From Prorocentrum cordatum (lineage: Eukaryota > Sar > Dinophyceae > Prorocentrales > Prorocentraceae): a DNA stretch of 64,000 bases. The position numbers and the translations under genes were made by a program. This document shows positions 44,865-54,448 of this stretch, one piece after another. Every line of letters begins with the position of its first letter. Position 1 is the first letter of the stretch. Under the pieces are notes generated by a model. The model made no database searches. It saw only the letters and a program-made list of their open reading frames with translations, and was not told the DNA's origin. The DNA is taken from NCBI GenBank assembly GCA_963575745.1, contig CAUYUJ010016494.1, forward strand, positions 50,001 to 114,000, read 5' to 3'.

Positions 44865-45152
44865 CTAGTCGGTCTGAGCGCTAAGTAGTGAAACCGTCAG
44901 GCATGTGTCGACCATCTCGTCAGAGGCTTCGCCGCCCGTGATGTTGCCGTGGCGCTGCTGCAGGGCGATGATCTGGTTTTGCATGTGCTCGAATTTGATG
45001 TCCATCTCATTGCGCATGTCGGTCTTCATGCTCTCCATGTCTTTGGCGAGGCTGGCAAACTTAGCGTCGTGGGCATTGACGGTGGCTACGACGGTGGACA
45101 TTGATGCCAGCAGCTGATCCATCTTCTGGTCCATGGAGAGAGTGGCGGCCAT
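44865..45152 (-). CDS. LINE ORF1, coiled-coil part
   Basis: The first ATG downstream of the spliced leader is at 45152 (MAATLSMDQKMDQLLASM). The frame is open back to near the leader. Heptad-like Met, Leu, Ile and Val spacing through KDMESMKTDMRNEMDIKFEH predicts a coiled coil, as in LINE ORF1 proteins that trimerise on RNA. It stops at an in-frame TAG (44867-44865). The same frame continues open for another 350 codons, so the TAG looks like one nonsense change within a longer ORF1, or a recoded stop. Confidence 0.7.
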   Translation of the reverse strand: MAATLSMDQKMDQLLASMSTVVATVNAHDAKFASLAKDMESMKTDMRNEMDIKFEHMQNQIIALQQRHGNITGGEASDEMVDTCLTVSLLSAQTD

Positions 45153-45245
45153 CGCGGCAGCCAGAACGTCCCAGAAGGTTGGATCTGACAGGGCTAATAG
45201 AAGCACCTCCACCGCGCACACCCTGAGGCTAAAATAACCTCGAGC

Positions 45246-45267
45246 CTTGAGCCAAAATGGCTACGGA
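45246..45267 (-). other. Dinoflagellate spliced-leader (DinoSL) sequence
   Basis: The reverse complement of these 22 bases starts TCCGTAGCC and ends TTTTGGCTCAAG, and agrees at all 22 positions with the DinoSL consensus (D = T here). It is the first sequence of the LINE; position 45268 is already microsatellite. No SL gene donor site follows it (the next bases are GCTCGAGG), so it is an integrated copy of a trans-spliced mRNA leader, not an SL RNA gene. Confidence 0.93.
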
Positions 45268-45270
45268 GCT

Positions 45271-45301
<31 letters not shown>

Positions 45302-45345
45302 ATGATGGTGATGATGACGACCACGATGATGGTAATCCGCCGATC
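45268..45345 (+). repeat. (GCT)n(GAT)n tract at the LINE 5' end
   Basis: GCTGCTGCTGCTGCTGATGATG directly next to the spliced leader. Confidence 0.95.
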
Positions 45346-46577
45346 CGGCGTGTGAGTTTGAAAGAGCCTTAGATGCAGCCTCAACTCCAGTTCCTGAGCT
45401 TCTGCTCTGCTGGGGGTGGGTGCCGGGGTGGCTCTGCCGGGGTAAGGGGTGGGGTGGGTGGGGGGGGGGACGCGCTGTGCTGCGTTTTCCGGGGGGGGGG
45501 TCGGGTCGTGGGAACCACAGCAGAGTGCCACCCCGGATGCCAGAGAGCCCAAGATTGCCGTCTTGGGCCTTCAGAAAGCCAAAAAGGAAGAACCCCCCGA
45601 ATCCTTCAAAACCCTACAGGAAATCAATGGTTTCGGCCTCTTCGGACGCTCCTGGAGGTCCACTTGGAGGCCTCTTGGGCCGTCTTGGAAGCCTCTTGGG
45701 GGCTGCTTAGGCCGTCTGGGGCCATCGTGAGGCAATCCCTCCCTCCACCTCCCTCCGCCTATCCTCCACCTACTCATCCACCTCCCCTTCCACCAATTAG
45801 ATCGCATCGGGAGCGCCCCCCGGGTCGGCGGCACTGGTCGAGGCCACTACAATATTGATGATGACAACGATGATCGTGGTGGTGGTGGTGATGATGAGGA
45901 AGATGATGGCGATGAGGGGCCATTCGGCAGCCTGAGGTTGTGAAGGATCGATTTCTTGGGGTGTTGAAGATCTGGAGATGAGTGCTTCAGTGCTATTTCT
46001 TGCCTGAGGTGGGGCGGGGGAGGGGACGGGGCCAGGGATCCTGGTGGGAGTTTAGGGGGCAAAGCTAACCAGTACGATCGTCATGGGGAGGAATGGTTTG
46101 CAGATGCGCTCTGGGTGCCACCACAAGCCCAACCTATGGCACACCGCCTTTGTATTCCAGACCCGTCTTCGTTGACTCCCTCTCCCTCCTCCTGGTCCTC
46201 TTCGTCCTCTACCTACTCTTTTTCCTGCTGCGCCTCCTGATGTTTGTTATCGTACTGCTTCCAATCGTCTTCATCATCCTAATCCGCTTCGTCGTCCTGT
46301 TCCCTTCCTCCGCCTCTTCATCTGTCATCCGCTTCATCGTCATCTTGAACTAGGGAGCCCACAAAGGACGTACGCGCCCAGCTATGTACATGAACACGGC
46401 CCCTCGATCCGCGAGACCGGCCGCGTTCTACGATCGTTTGTGCAATGCGTGCTCTCGACATCAGCGTGGATTCATGTACATGTACGTCCTTCTTTCACTC
46501 CTGATGAACACGTTTTCAAAGCGCGTCTTGAATCAGCTCCCAGTCCGCGCTCCCAATTCTATGCTGGACGCCAGGTC
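45346..46577. other. PKG intron spacer upstream of the LINE
   Basis: G-runs at 45450-45500, CTTGGAGGCC tandem at 45645-45735, a GAT/GTG tract at 45853-45915. No gene. Confidence 0.55.
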
Positions 46578-46778
46578 CTTGATCACCGCCACTTCCCCCT
46601 CGTACAGGATGAAGAAAGCGTCGCCCATCTCGCCCTGGGTGATGATGCTCTCGTCCTTGGAGAACGTCATCTCGGTGAGAGCCTCTGCGACCTTCCGTTT
46701 CTCGTTGGAGAGCATCGGGGCGAACACCTCGACGTTTTCCAGCAGTCCGGCGTACTCCTCGAGCTTCTCGTTCGACGC
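46578..46778 (-). CDS. PKG: PKG exon: start of cNMP-binding domain B
   Basis: 67 codons in phase 0, starting ASNEKLEEYAGLLENVEVF and ending GDAFFILYEGEVAVIK. It covers the linker helix, the first beta strands (ESIITQGEMGDAFFILYEGEV) and the approach to the phosphate cassette. Acceptor is CAGAG at 46783-46779. The exon stops at AAG with a GA dinucleotide at the donor (46577-46576). The GA call is supported because the next residues of the family pattern (DGKQV) occur, in phase, in a micro-exon 8.7 kb away. A GC donor a few bases downstream would add residues and break that match. Confidence 0.85.
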
Positions 46779-47029
46779 CTCTGCGCGGCGGCCATGCGAC
46801 CGAGCGCCCGAACGACGGAGCCTGCGCCGCTCGCGGCAGGCAGAACTGCCTCGGGACACCTGTGCCCCACCTGCGCCACGAAGTTACCTGCGAATCCGAG
46901 CTCGGAACGTGTGGCAACAAGCCAGTGTGTGTGTGTGTGTGCTCGAGCTGGGTCCGCTGCGCGGGACTCCGCCGCGTTGCTTCGCGCGGGCGTCGCCTCG
47001 ACGCCAACATAGTGAATACACACATATAC

Positions 47030-47978
47030 GTGCGCACATACATACATACATACATACGTTCATACATACAATGCAATACAATCCAATCCACTACAATACA
47101 ATTCGATACAACACACTGCAATGCAACACAATACAAACCAATACAATGCAACACAATCCAAGACATGCATAAATGCACTCATCCATGCATGCACGCATAC
47201 ATACAAACATACACATTTACATACATACATACACATGCATACATACCTACATACACACGCACGTACAAGCATACATGCATGCATGCATATATTTACACAC
47301 ATCCATACATACACGCATCCATACAGACACACATACGTGCACACACACGCACACAAAACCACATCCGAACATATACATACGTACATACACACACCTACCC
47401 ATACACATGTACACTTATATATGCATACGCACATACGCACATCCATACACACATACACATACGCACATGCATACACAAGCAGACACCGATACTCCCATAC
47501 GATAGCACACACAACCATACATACATACATACGTACATACATACGTGCATACACACATACACACATGCAGACATACGTACATACATACACACATACATAC
47601 ATCTACACATACATACATACATACATGAATGTATACATGCACGCATGCATGCATATCCACCCATCAATCCATCCAAACATATGCATATACACGCACATCA
47701 GTATGTACATACGTATGTATATGTGCATGTATGTGTATATGTATGTATGTATGAATTTATGTTTATACATGTAGACATTGCTATTCGTATGCATGTATGT
47801 ATACGTGCATGCATGTGTGCATGCATGTTTGTGTGCATGCATGCATGTCTGTACGTATGTATGCATGTCGGTATACATGTATGCTTATATGCATGATACC
47901 AGTATATATAAACATATGTGCATGTGTATGTATGTATGCATGCATATATGTATGTATGTATGTATGCATGCATGAATG
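47030..47978 (+). repeat. (CATA)n then (TATG)n: tetranucleotide inverted-repeat microsatellite
   Basis: To about 47695 the unit is CATA/TACA; from about 47700 to the retrotransposon it is TATG/TGTA, the reverse complement. The two arms could pair as a long imperfect hairpin. Confidence 0.93.
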
Positions 47979-48072
47979 TATGATGAAGTGAGAGTCTTCG
48001 AGCGGGTATTAATGTATAGTGTTGGTCCAGCCATGCTCTTCAACAGCAAGCGTGCTTCCATAGCTTTTCGGG
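47979..48072 (+). repeat. Split direct repeat A1
   Basis: 94 bp from TATGATGAAGTGAGAGTC to CATAGCTTTTCGGG, identical to A2 at 55691-55784. The first four bases TATG are shared with the flanking microsatellite, so the exact edge is ambiguous within that unit. Confidence 0.93.
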
Positions 48073-48151
48073 TCAACCGCAACGATGACGGCCTGAGGGG
48101 CCAAGTTCGCGGTGGCCATCCAGGGAGGTCACAGATGCCCGACGCGCGCTG

Positions 48152-49597
48152 ATGGTCCCTCCTCCGCCATCGGATCCAGGCAGCGCCGCGAGCGCGTCGC
48201 CGCCAGAGCCGAGCCCCATCGTGAGCCTCGGCTGGTGGCTAGCGCCGCGGGCGCTCGGCGCCCTGGGCCTGCTCGCCGCGATGCTGGCGTGGCGCGCTGA
48301 GACGGGCCGCGGGAGCCTGGTGCGCCTCGGCCTGGGAGCCGCGCTGATGGCCGTGGCCGCCTTCTGGGTCGCCGTCCAGACGGTGCGCGGCTGGTGGCGC
48401 GCTGCCAGCGGGCATCAGGCCGAGGTGGAGGCCCTTCGCGCTCAGCTGGCGAGCCTCTCGCTGGACGGAGGCCAGGCGAGTGGCCCGGAGGCGAGGGCTG
48501 GCGCGGGCGCGCCCGAGCTGCCAGCGTGGCCAGCGCCGAGCGCACCCCCGCCAGGTCTGGGGCAGGCAGGAGGGCCGCCAGCTCCCCCCCACAGCGTGGA
48601 CCCCGCCATGGACGCGTTCCACGCCTTCGCCGCGGGGGGGGGCTGCACTGGGCCGCTGTCGTGGACTGCAGCACCGTCGGGTCCGCCAGCGCAGCCCGAG
48701 GCGGGCGCGGGCCCGACCACGACAGCGGTCCTGCCGACGGTGCCTGGCGGAGGTCCAGGCGGACCTGGGCTACAGGCGGCCGCAGCGGCCGCGGCTTGCG
48801 CCAAGAAGGTGAAGGAGGCTCTCGTGATGCTGCATGCTGGAGCGAGCACTGACCCATGGTGGGGACGTCGCTTCTGGAATTTCGTCCACCAGCTGGAGCA
48901 GGCCGGGGAGCTGAATCCAGGGGTACGGGCCGCCCTCGCTGCTCGAGGCTATGTGGGAGCGGAGACTCGGTCGGCCCCCGACGTGGAGTCGCTGAAGACC
49001 GTGCTGGCAGGATTCGAGAACATGGAGTCGTCCAACACGTTCGATGGCACGTTCGGAGCGCCCGCAGCAGCCGCGGGAGGAGCCGAGGTGGACGCCTGGG
49101 CCCATTCGCTGCCGCCGGACTTCAAGAGGGCGGGGATGGAGATCTATCGGAATATTCGCGCAGCTGGGAGTACGAGTATCAGACATTGGCTTCAGTCCCA
49201 GTTTTCAGGATATCGAGGAGGAGAGCAGTGGCAGTCGCTGTGGAGCACAGCGGCGACATTGGACTTCGAGCTAGGCAAATGTGGGAATGATCAGGAGCTG
49301 ATGATCTGCCTCAACACGAATGATAATGTGGAGATTGGGCTGCGCCACCTGTCGGCCTACGTGTACGAGTCACGCACACACGACAAGGCTGGCGCGGCTA
49401 GGCTGAGGGCAGTCACCGCCCCAGGGAGCGGGATAGACATCGCACCGGGCTGGCTCATCACGGAGGCAACGACACACAGCAAGATGGAGCACCAACGGGC
49501 TGAACGAGTGGCAGCAGAGCTACGACGACGGAGCGGCGGCAAAGGGAAGGACAAGGACAAGGGCCGGGGTCGTGGCGACAAGAGCTCGGGAGGCTGA
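48152..49597 (+). CDS. Retrotransposon ORF1 (Gag position), predicted membrane protein
   Basis: 481 residues from ATG 48152, 79 bp after A1. A Pro/Ser-rich start is followed by two hydrophobic segments (about 23-46, SLGWWLAPRALGALGLLAAM; about 57-79, LGLGAALMAVAAFWVAV), a short Ala/Leu heptad stretch (86-103), a Pro/Ala/Gly-rich linker, then a compact Trp-rich domain (DPWWGRRFWNFVHQLEQAG onward) and a basic Lys/Arg/Gly tail (GKGKDKDKGRGRGDK). Position and basic tail suit a Gag-like nucleic-acid-binding protein, but no zinc knuckle is visible and two membrane segments are unexpected for Gag. It ends in TGA (49595-49597). The following pol frame is the same frame and open from that TGA. Confidence 0.7.
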   Translation: MVPPPPSDPGSAASASPPEPSPIVSLGWWLAPRALGALGLLAAMLAWRAETGRGSLVRLGLGAALMAVAAFWVAVQTVRGWWRAASGHQAEVEALRAQLASLSLDGGQASGPEARAGAGAPELPAWPAPSAPPPGLGQAGGPPAPPHSVDPAMDAFHAFAAGGGCTGPLSWTAAPSGPPAQPEAGAGPTTTAVLPTVPGGGPGGPGLQAAAAAAACAKKVKEALVMLHAGASTDPWWGRRFWNFVHQLEQAGELNPGVRAALAARGYVGAETRSAPDVESLKTVLAGFENMESSNTFDGTFGAPAAAAGGAEVDAWAHSLPPDFKRAGMEIYRNIRAAGSTSIRHWLQSQFSGYRGGEQWQSLWSTAATLDFELGKCGNDQELMICLNTNDNVEIGLRHLSAYVYESRTHDKAGAARLRAVTAPGSGIDIAPGWLITEATTHSKMEHQRAERVAAELRRRSGGKGKDKDKGRGRGDKSSGG

Positions 49598-52500
49598 CGC
49601 CTACCGGGGCCCCTTCATCATGAGTCGCGGGGTGAAGGGGTGCGAGATGCCCGTGCAGGGCAGCGACAAGTTCAGTTCGAGGAAGTTGATCGAGCCCCCC
49701 CAGGCACGCACTGCTCAGTCCTCGCTCGTGGCGGGTCAGGGAGGCCAGAGGGTACCGGGCTGGGGGGAGCCCCCCAGTCACGCACTGCTCAGTCTCATCC
49801 GCCGCCGAGCGAGAGGACCAGAGGGTACCGACCTCGGGGGAAGGAAAGATGGATTGCCAAACCAGATAAGCCTAGTGAAGATGCGAAGTTCAGCTACCCT
49901 CAGAGTTTCCCTTCGATATCTGAAATGGCCTCTGTTTTCGGTGCCAGCGATGCGGTCCTACCAGTTCCACTTCTTGCACAGCCAGGTCGTGTGTCGGTGC
50001 GTTCGGGTCGGAGTAGGCAGAGACTACATCGGAAGCAGATGGTTAGGAAGGTCGCCAATCGAGTGCTCAGTGCTCTCAACTCGACCTACCTGGGCAATAT
50101 GAAGCAGCAGACCACACCATGGCAGCAGAAGTTTAGCAATGAGATGATGACGAACTCTGCTGTCGGGCGGGTCCAGGCGCGGGCCATCCAGCACGCAAAG
50201 GACCAGCTCAATGTTCGCCGGCTGTTCCCAGTGACAGGCGTACAAGCGACGTGTGAGCTACTGAAGTTGGACCAGATAGGCTACAGGAGAGTGCACAAGA
50301 GAGACGTCCACACGGAGTTCATTGCCAACAGAGTGGACGAGGTGACGACGCTGAAGGTTGTCCCGCTACTCGAGGCGTTGCCGGCCGATGAGGCAGAGTA
50401 CTACGAGAAGGAGGAGAACGTCGTCGAGATGGCAGGCAAGTCCATGCAGCACGTGGAGAAACTAGAGAGGCAGTATGGGTTCTTTGGGGGCCAGATGGAG
50501 CAGTGGATATCTTACTTACATCGTGATGACCTACCGCCGGGGCTGTGGGTATTTAGACCGAGGAGCGAGGTGATGACGATCAATGGAGTATCAGCGGTCT
50601 TGAAGAAGGACGGCTTTAAGTTGAGAAAGCTCATCATGGCAGTGCCCACGAACTACCTCTGGAGTGATGTGCGACGACGTGGTGAACACGGACTGGGCGG
50701 AGGAGGAGCGCTCGCTATGATGCGAGCGCCAGGCATGGAGATTCATATGGCGCGGTGTGATGAGAGCAATGCATTCTCTTCGGTTCTCTTGCCTGAGTGG
50801 ATGTGGAAGTGGATGGCAACTCCCGCCATCCCAGCTGCAGCAGTATGGTCCTTGTTACCCGTGGACATGAGGAGCGGTCTCCAGGAGTGGTCTCTAGTGT
50901 GCCCTTGCTACACCAGGCTACCGATGGGGTTGTCTCATGCCGTTCACATCCTGATGTGCATCAACCTGGAGGCAGTGGGGAGGACGCTGGCGAGGTCGGC
51001 CGCCCTAGGAGAGCCCAAGGAGAGCCAGTGGATCGATCTTCCGGACGAAGCTGTCGTGGAGGACGTCGAGTGGGTCAAGAAGCAGGCCTTGGGCCGTGCT
51101 GAGCGGCGTCAAGAGGCTGGGCTCTCCCCCGAGGCCTTCCTGGTTAAAGTCCGTGAGCTGAAGCAGGAGCGTCACCGAGTGATCATCGTGCTGCACGCGT
51201 TCGCGGGCGGCCGGAGGAAGCTGGACATCCAGCACTATGTGGAGGAGTTTGCCGTCGAATATGGGGTTGCGATCTTTTTCTTTGGAGTGGATCTTGCCTT
51301 TGATCATAGGTGGGATCTGGCGGACCCCAAGCTGATCGCCATGCTGCTGGAGATGATCGAACAGGGCCTCATTGACATTATCCTTGGCGCCCCCCCCTGT
51401 GCCACGTGGAGTAGAGCGCGCTTTCACGGAGGAGGTCCTCGTCCACTCCGATTTCGGTCGGAGCCACTGGGCAGGAGCGACCCGTCGAAGGAGGAGCGCG
51501 TGAGAGTCACGGAGGCGAACGTGCTTCTCTTCAACCTGCTCGCCTTGCGCGACGTGGAGGAGCAGTACGGGGGGGGCTACCTGTTCGAACACCCCGCGGA
51601 CCCAGAGGAGGAGCCGTACCCGAGCATCTGGGACCTGGAAGCAGTGAAGGGCATGCTGGGGCGGCACGGCGTGCGTACCACCAGGATCGACCAGTGTATG
51701 TACGGGGGACCGGCCCAGAAGCCCACTACTCTGGCTTCGAACTTGGACGGCATTCAAGAGCAGGCGTTGCTGTGTGATGGGAGACACCGTCACGAGAAGG
51801 CCTACGGGAAGAACGAGCGCGGCATCTTCAGGTCGCGCCGGCTGCAGGCCTACCCGCCTGGCTTGTGCCGCATGATCGCCCTCAGTGTGGTCAGGACGGC
51901 GCTTCGGATGCTGACCACAGGCCGGGGACCAGGAGGGTGGCTCAGGACGGGGCGGGAGAAGCCGCGTCACACCCAGTGGAGCTTCGAGAGTGAGAAGGAG
52001 GGCCTCTTCGTGCTGAACGAGCTGTACCGCCGGGGCGGCAGTGTGAGGCTGCGCCCAGGCTTCCAGGCGATCTACGTGCACGTGGACGACGGGCTCAACA
52101 TAGCGGCTTGCCGCAGAGGCGGGTCGGCTGACGTGGTGAGTGAACAGATGATGCAGAAGGTCGCCGACGCCTGGGAGCAGGCCGGCTTCGTCGTCAACGA
52201 ACGCGAGAGGATCGAGGAGGGCTCGAAGATCGTGGGCTACGAGTTGCAGAACTTTCCGCCTCGCCTGAAGCTGGCTAGTGGCAAAGCCAGCTGTTTGGAG
52301 GCGGCACTTACGTGGATCATGGAGACGCCCTGGGTGGACGTGGAGCTGCTCAGGGCTTTGGTGGGTGTGTGGCTGTGGGGGGCGCTCTTGAGGCGCGAAC
52401 TCATGGCCATCCCCGCCGCAGTGTTCGACCTGCTCGAGAAGAGACAGGGTCAAGTCGTGCGGTGGTGGGCCTCCGCCCGCCGCGAGGTGCGCGTCATGAG

Positions 52501-53146
52501 AGACATGATCCCGATGATGTCGTGTGTCTTGGATCTACCGGCAGCGCCCGTACTCTTTGCTTCGGATGCGGAGGGCGCCAACCGAGTCGACCACGGCGGG
52601 TACGGCATCGTCGTGACGCCCATCACCCAGAGTGAGTCAGAACAAGTCATCGGAGCGGGTACGAGGCCTGGGCATACAGTTTCCAGGCTGGACGGCACGG
52701 TCCTCCATTTGAACCGTGCTGATCGAGAGCTGCGTGGCCGCATCCCGGTGTCACGCATCCCGCGAGAGCTGCTGCAGATCCCTCAGGAGATGTGGCACGA
52801 GCTGGACGCGGGACGCTGGCGCTCGCCTGACCACATCATCTTGGGAGAAGGCCGAGCTGTGGTCAGACTTTGTCAGGCGCTCTCTCTTCTTCCAGGAGCT
52901 CATGACCACGCTATCTGCAACATGGAGGATAATGAGCCGTTGTCCTCAGCAGCAGCAAAGGGGCGTTCATCGGCCCCGCATCTCAACTACCTGCTGAGGA
53001 AGATTAGTGCACTTTCAGTGGCAACAGGCATCAAACTATACCTACCCTGGGTGGACACCGCACACCAGACAGCTGATGAGTTGTCAAGGAGGAAGCGGAG
53101 TGGCTTGGTGCGCTCGGCGGGTCGGACCTCGTCGAGTCGACCCTGA
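49598..53146 (+). CDS. Retrotransposon pol: RT interrupted by a methyltransferase-like domain, plus RNase H
   Basis: Open from the ORF1 stop in the same frame; numbering is from GTG 49640 (1168 residues). RT: fingers about 300-345 (KLRKLIMAVPTNYLW), motif A ARCDESNAFSSV (D374), motif B TRLPMGLSHAV (427-430 LPMG). Methyltransferase-like domain about 510-745: IVLHAFAGG (519-524), LGAPPCATWSRARF (PPC 585-587), YLFEHPADP (649-652), RIDQCMYGGPAQKPTTLASN. RT resumes with motif C YVHVDDGLN (815-817) and thumb (EQAGFVVNE, LRALVGVWLW). RNase H about 970-1152: FASDAEG (D975), CNMEDNEPLS, WVDTAHQTADELSR. Expected to copy the element RNA. Residues 19-67 hold a 75-bp in-frame duplication (49693-49838). 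The methyltransferase motifs suggest the cytosine-5 type, but activity is unproven. Confidence 0.85.
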   Translation, partial: RLPGPLHHESRGEGVRDARAGQRQVQFEEVDRAPPGTHCSVLARGGSGRPEGTGLGGAPQSRTAQSHPPPSERTRGYRPRGKERWIAKPDKPSEDAKFSYPQSFPSISEMASVFGASDAVLPVPLLAQPGRVSVRSGRSRQRLHRKQMVRKVANRVLSALNSTYLGNMKQQTTPWQQKFSNEMMTNSAVGRVQARAIQHAKDQLNVRRLFPVTGVQATCELLKLDQIGYRRVHKRDVHTEFIANRVDEVTTLKVVPLLEALPADEAEYYEKEENVVEMAGKSMQHVEKLERQYGFFGGQMEQWISYLHRDDLPPGLWVFRPRSEVMTINGVSAVLKKDGFKLRKLIMAVPTNYLWSDVRRRGEHGLGGGGALAMMRAPGMEIHMARCDESNAFSSVLLPEWMWKWMATPAIPAAAVWSLLPVDMRSGLQEWSLVCPCYTRLPMGLSHAVHILMCINLEAVGRTLARSAALGEPKESQWIDLPDEAVVEDVEWVKKQALGRAERRQEAGLSPEAFLVKVRELKQERHRVIIVLHAFAGGRRKLDIQHYVEEFAVEYGVAIFFFGVDLAFDHRWDLADPKLIAMLLEMIEQGLIDIILGAPPCATWSRARFHGGGPRPLRFRSEPLGRSDPSKEERVRVTEANVLLFNLLALRDVEEQYGGGYLFEHPADPEEEPYPSIWDLEAVKGMLGRHGVRTTRIDQCMYGGPAQKPTTLASNLDGIQEQALLCDGRHRHEKAYGKNERGIFRSRRLQAYPPGLCRMIALSVVRTALRMLTTGRGPGGWLRTGREKPRHTQWSFESEKEGLFVLNELYRRGGSVRLRPGFQAIYVHVDDGLNIAACRRGGSADVVSEQMMQKVADAWEQAGFVVNERERIEEGSKIVGYELQNFPPRLKLASGKASCLEAALTWIMETPWVDVELLRALVGVWLWGALLRRELMAIPAAVFDLLEKRQGQVVRWWASARREVRVMRDMIPMMSCVLDLPAAPVLFASDAEGANRVDHGGYGIVVTPITQSESEQVIGAGTRPGHTVSRLDGTVLHLNRADRELRGRIPVSRIPRELLQIPQEMWHELDAGRWRSPDHIILGEGRAVVRLCQALSLLPGAHDHAICNMEDNEPLSSAAAKGRSSAPHLNYLLRKISALSVATGIKLYLPWVDTAHQTADELSRRKRSGLVRSAGRTSSSRP

Positions 53147-53762
53147 CCAGGCCGCGCGGGTGACTGAGAAGACTTTAGAAGTATATCGCAGCGCTGGGCT
53201 TCGGTTTTCGACCTGGGCCCTCCAGCGCGGCCTGCGTCCCAGCGGTGCTGACGAATGGGACGACCTTCTAGTTGAGTTCAAAAATGATCAGATTGAGAAC
53301 CTCACTCCAGCGAAATTCGTGAATACAGTTGCAGCAGTTGAGTTCTTCTTCCCTCGCATGCGGGGGAGACTGTTGTGGAGCAAGGCTGTCACTGCAGGCT
53401 GGGAAAGAAATGTTGGACGCAAACATACGGTGCCTCTCGGGAAGTTGCCTGGTAAGCTCCTCGGGGTTCACATGGCCGCCAGAGGGAACCCGCGTCTGGG
53501 CCTTGCTCTCATCGTGCAATGCCATACGGGCTTACGCCCCTCGGAGCTCTTGGGAATACTACCGGAGGGCCTCATCTTCCCTCGAGACTTGGGCGAGAAC
53601 ATCAACATCGCCTCGGTCTCTATCGCTCTTGGGGCTCGTACGGGGACAAAGCTCAAGAGGCCCCAGGTGGCGCGCATATTCCAGGAGGACAGGGACATCA
53701 TGGAGGTGCTTGAGGAGATCACGAGGGCCACCCCAGCACTCCGCTCTTCCCCTTCAGCCTAG
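53120..53762 (+). CDS. Tyrosine recombinase, N-terminal part and Arg box I
   Basis: The frame is +1 relative to pol and overlaps its end. Protein-like sequence begins around CARRVGPRRVDPDQAARV, so expression by frameshift from pol or internal start is likely. A SAM-like N-domain (TEKTLEVYRSAGLRFSTWAL, NTVAAVEFFFPRMRG) precedes the catalytic domain; QCHTGLRPSELLGI carries the first catalytic Arg. The frame ends at a stop at 53760-53762, just after EEITRATPALRSS, and the protein clearly continues in the next frame. Integrates the element circle by strand exchange in DIRS-order elements. Confidence 0.75.
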
Positions 53763-54448
53763 CCCAGTATCGTAAGACTCTCAAGGACACCGAGGGCTCG
53801 TTGGGCCTATCTATGGGTTGGGGGCCTCACAGCCCTAGAGCAGGATGGGCGAGTGACTCGAGGGCCGAAGGGCTCTCGTTTGAAGAAGTTCGGGAGAGAG
53901 GGAGGTGGATCTCAGATGGGAGTTTGCGTATCTATCTTGACATCGTCGGTGCGAGCCACATCCTCACCCAGCTAAACACGAAGGGCTTTGCGCAGCAGCT
54001 GCACTGGCTCAAGAGAGGGTGGCGCCAGTACTTTCCTGCGTTCGTCTGGGGAGCGCACCTTCCTCCAGGATATGGCGCCCAAGGGCTACGTCAAGGACAA
54101 GAACACTGGGGGGTGGATCAAGGGCCCGGACTTGACGGAGGAGAGCGTGCCACCACTGCCGAGCCCGCCTGGGACACCGTCCAGTTGGGTGCAGTGCGTC
54201 AGTGCACCGCCGTCAAGGGCCACGTCGCGGACGGCATCGCCGGGGGCGGTTTCGCTCGTCCTCACGCCGCCCAAGGCCAAGAGCCCGGGTACGCTGCCGC
54301 CCGCCACTGTGCTCGCAATCCCACCTCCGGAGGCAGCGGGCCAGCCGATGACAGGCAAGCTGCAGTTCTACGCGCAGGCACCATGCAAGCCGCAGCAGAC
54401 CAGGGCGCAAAAGGGAAGCTACCTCAAGTCGGTTGTTGGCTACAGTAG
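53738..54448 (+). pseudogene. Tyrosine recombinase, C-terminal part with catalytic Tyr, after a frameshift
   Basis: From about 53738 the good sequence is in the pol frame: PLFPFSLAQYRKTLKDTEG, then WGPHSPRAGWASD with HxxR (HSPR), ERGRW and SLRIYLDIVG with the nucleophile Tyr at 53933-53935. Together with Arg177 of the first part this completes the R-HxxR-Y set. A one-base shift between about 53730 and 53750 separates the halves, so this copy encodes no intact recombinase unless it is recoded. Downstream of about 54010 the frame overlaps ORF4 and is probably not protein. Confidence 0.75.

Larger units (their letters stand above)
40352..45267 (-). mobile_element. LINE (non-LTR retrotransposon) with spliced leader at its 5' end
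   Basis: About 4.9 kb on the minus strand, in the PKG intron 37851-46577, same orientation as the host gene. The 5' end is an exact DinoSL. ORF1 has a coiled coil and an RRM-like fold; ORF2 is an apurinic-type endonuclease plus RT plus CCHC motif. The 3' end passes directly into a (GAT/GCT)n tract near 40351, and the 5' end abuts (GCT)n(GAT)n at 45268. The same GCTGCTGCTGCTGATGAT stretch is on both sides, so it is either a target-site duplication or one tract split by the insertion. ORF2 has no disabling stop. Confidence 0.9.
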
